Below, piece by piece: positions 63,378-64,000 of a stretch of 64,000 nucleotides of DNA (positions are counted from its first letter, which is position 1; each line of letters opens with the position of its first letter). The notes beneath the pieces were generated by a model. That model had not been told where the DNA came from. It did no database searches and saw nothing but the letters and a program-made list of their open reading frames with translations. The position numbers were made by a program, and so were the translations under genes. Origin of the DNA: Ichthyophis bannanicus (lineage: Eukaryota > Chordata > Amphibia > Gymnophiona > Ichthyophiidae); the NCBI GenBank assembly GCA_033557465.1, contig CM066041.1, positions 156,277,532 through 156,341,531 of the forward strand. Reading direction: 5' to 3'.

Positions 63378-63530
63378 TATATAGTTATTGTTCTAAGTTC
63401 CTTGTTTAAATTGTATTGGTTAAATATGTTCCATGTACCACTGTATTGTAGTTTCATGTAAAACGCCCCAATCGCTGGAAGGAGCGGTATAAACAAACCG
63501 TTCAAATAAATAAATAGATACATAAAATTA
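63378..63530 (+). other. L2-like 3' tail
   Basis: The words cgccccaatcgctggaagga, gcggtataaacaaaccg and an aataaataaatag tail are the standard 3' end of an L2-type LINE or L2-dependent SINE. The mariner MITE interrupts its upstream part. Confidence 0.55.
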
Positions 63531-64000
63531 CATTAAATAAATAAACCTGCTCCAGGGCATGAACAGATGTCAGGAAAGTTGTTGTTATGCTAGGAAAACA
63601 TCTGTAGGATGTAGAGAAAATGGCCCCCTACTATCCCCAGTACTTGGATAAGAAATAGGCACGTGTTGCATGGTTGTAGCACTGCCAAATATCTAAGCTT
63701 GCAGTGTGGTGGGCTAGGACGTGACACCTATCTAGAACTCAGTTGCCGGGACGTCCATATAGTCCTCCCTGTGGACGTTCATATTGAGTTTGCAGACATT
63801 TGTAAAATCGGGCCTGAACTTGCATGTGGCAGGCATTTTTGAGACATTTTGCCTTGGACATCCAAGATTGTACCTGGACGTTCTTTCTAGAATGCCACTT
63901 GAAACACATGAACACACCCCATCTATGCAACCCACGAGCCCACTTTATTTCCTAGGGTTATTTGGAAGTGTATGCATATTTTTATTTTGAATGTTCACTG
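63531..64000. other. Unassigned, with a repeat related to 61455-61625
   Basis: No gene. Between 63717 and 63905 repeated words such as gggacgtccatatag, gtggacgttcatat, ttggacatccaag and ctggacgttctttc point to an old MITE related to the one at 61455. Confidence 0.35.

Overview
This is a non-genic stretch of a large vertebrate nuclear genome. I found no host protein-coding gene, rRNA gene or functional tRNA gene. Nearly every recognisable segment is a transposable element (TE), many nested inside one another. The mixture is CR1 and L2 LINEs, RTE/BovB-like and L1/Tx1-like LINEs, a DIRS tyrosine-recombinase retrotransposon, Ty3/Gypsy elements with SCAN-like capsids and a dUTPase, hAT and CMC DNA transposons, and a tRNA-derived SINE. 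This suits an amphibian best. A caecilian is my guess from the abundance of DIRS and CR1/L2, but that is inference and species identity is not proven.

Layout. 835-5958: a degenerate CR1 LINE split by a nearly intact 2.84-kb CMC-type DNA transposon (TTA target duplication, 13-bp perfect terminal inverted repeats, transposase with one frameshift). 5975-6800: a minus-strand retroelement C-terminus. 8097-13443: a second CR1 with 5' tandem repeats, an intact esterase-type ORF1, a broken ORF2 and an inverted CR1 3' fragment inserted into it. 14905-27277: one DIRS element inflated to 12.4 kb by a hairpin MITE, an L2 with a 1034-codon ORF, an unclassified insert, a G-rich hAT element that itself carries another hAT MITE, and a SINE. 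28438-30738: fragments of an L2-like LINE, a hAT MITE, CR1 and RTE.

30739-36663: LTR element A, a very young Ty3/Gypsy insertion whose LTRs differ by only three substitutions and one indel. It carries one 1236-codon frame encoding gag, protease, dUTPase and the integrase tail, and the frame runs through the polypurine tract into the 3' LTR. 36790-40185: an L1/Tx1-like LINE (minus) with an unclassified insert. 40414-46713: an L2 hosting a 2.97-kb hAT element, followed by a 1.78-kb relative. 47500-51290: an RTE/BovB-like LINE with three insertions. 54043-61202: LTR element B, an older relative of A with gag, protease, dUTPase, RT and RNase H but no integrase, and a 694-bp insert in RNase H. 61455-63530: MITE, L2 and SINE copies and a mariner-type MITE.

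The most interesting items are these. (1) Elements A and B share a SCAN-like gag, a tRNA-Ser primer site, a leader intron of about 140 bp at the same place, GTAC target duplications, and long coding potential inside the LTR with a conserved MDCxxCxADS end. Neither has an integrase core, yet A moved recently, so an autonomous partner must exist or have existed. (2) Three hAT elements share a core (hairpin, G-rich minisatellite, common 3' block) but end in different termini. (3) The CMC transposon is almost intact.
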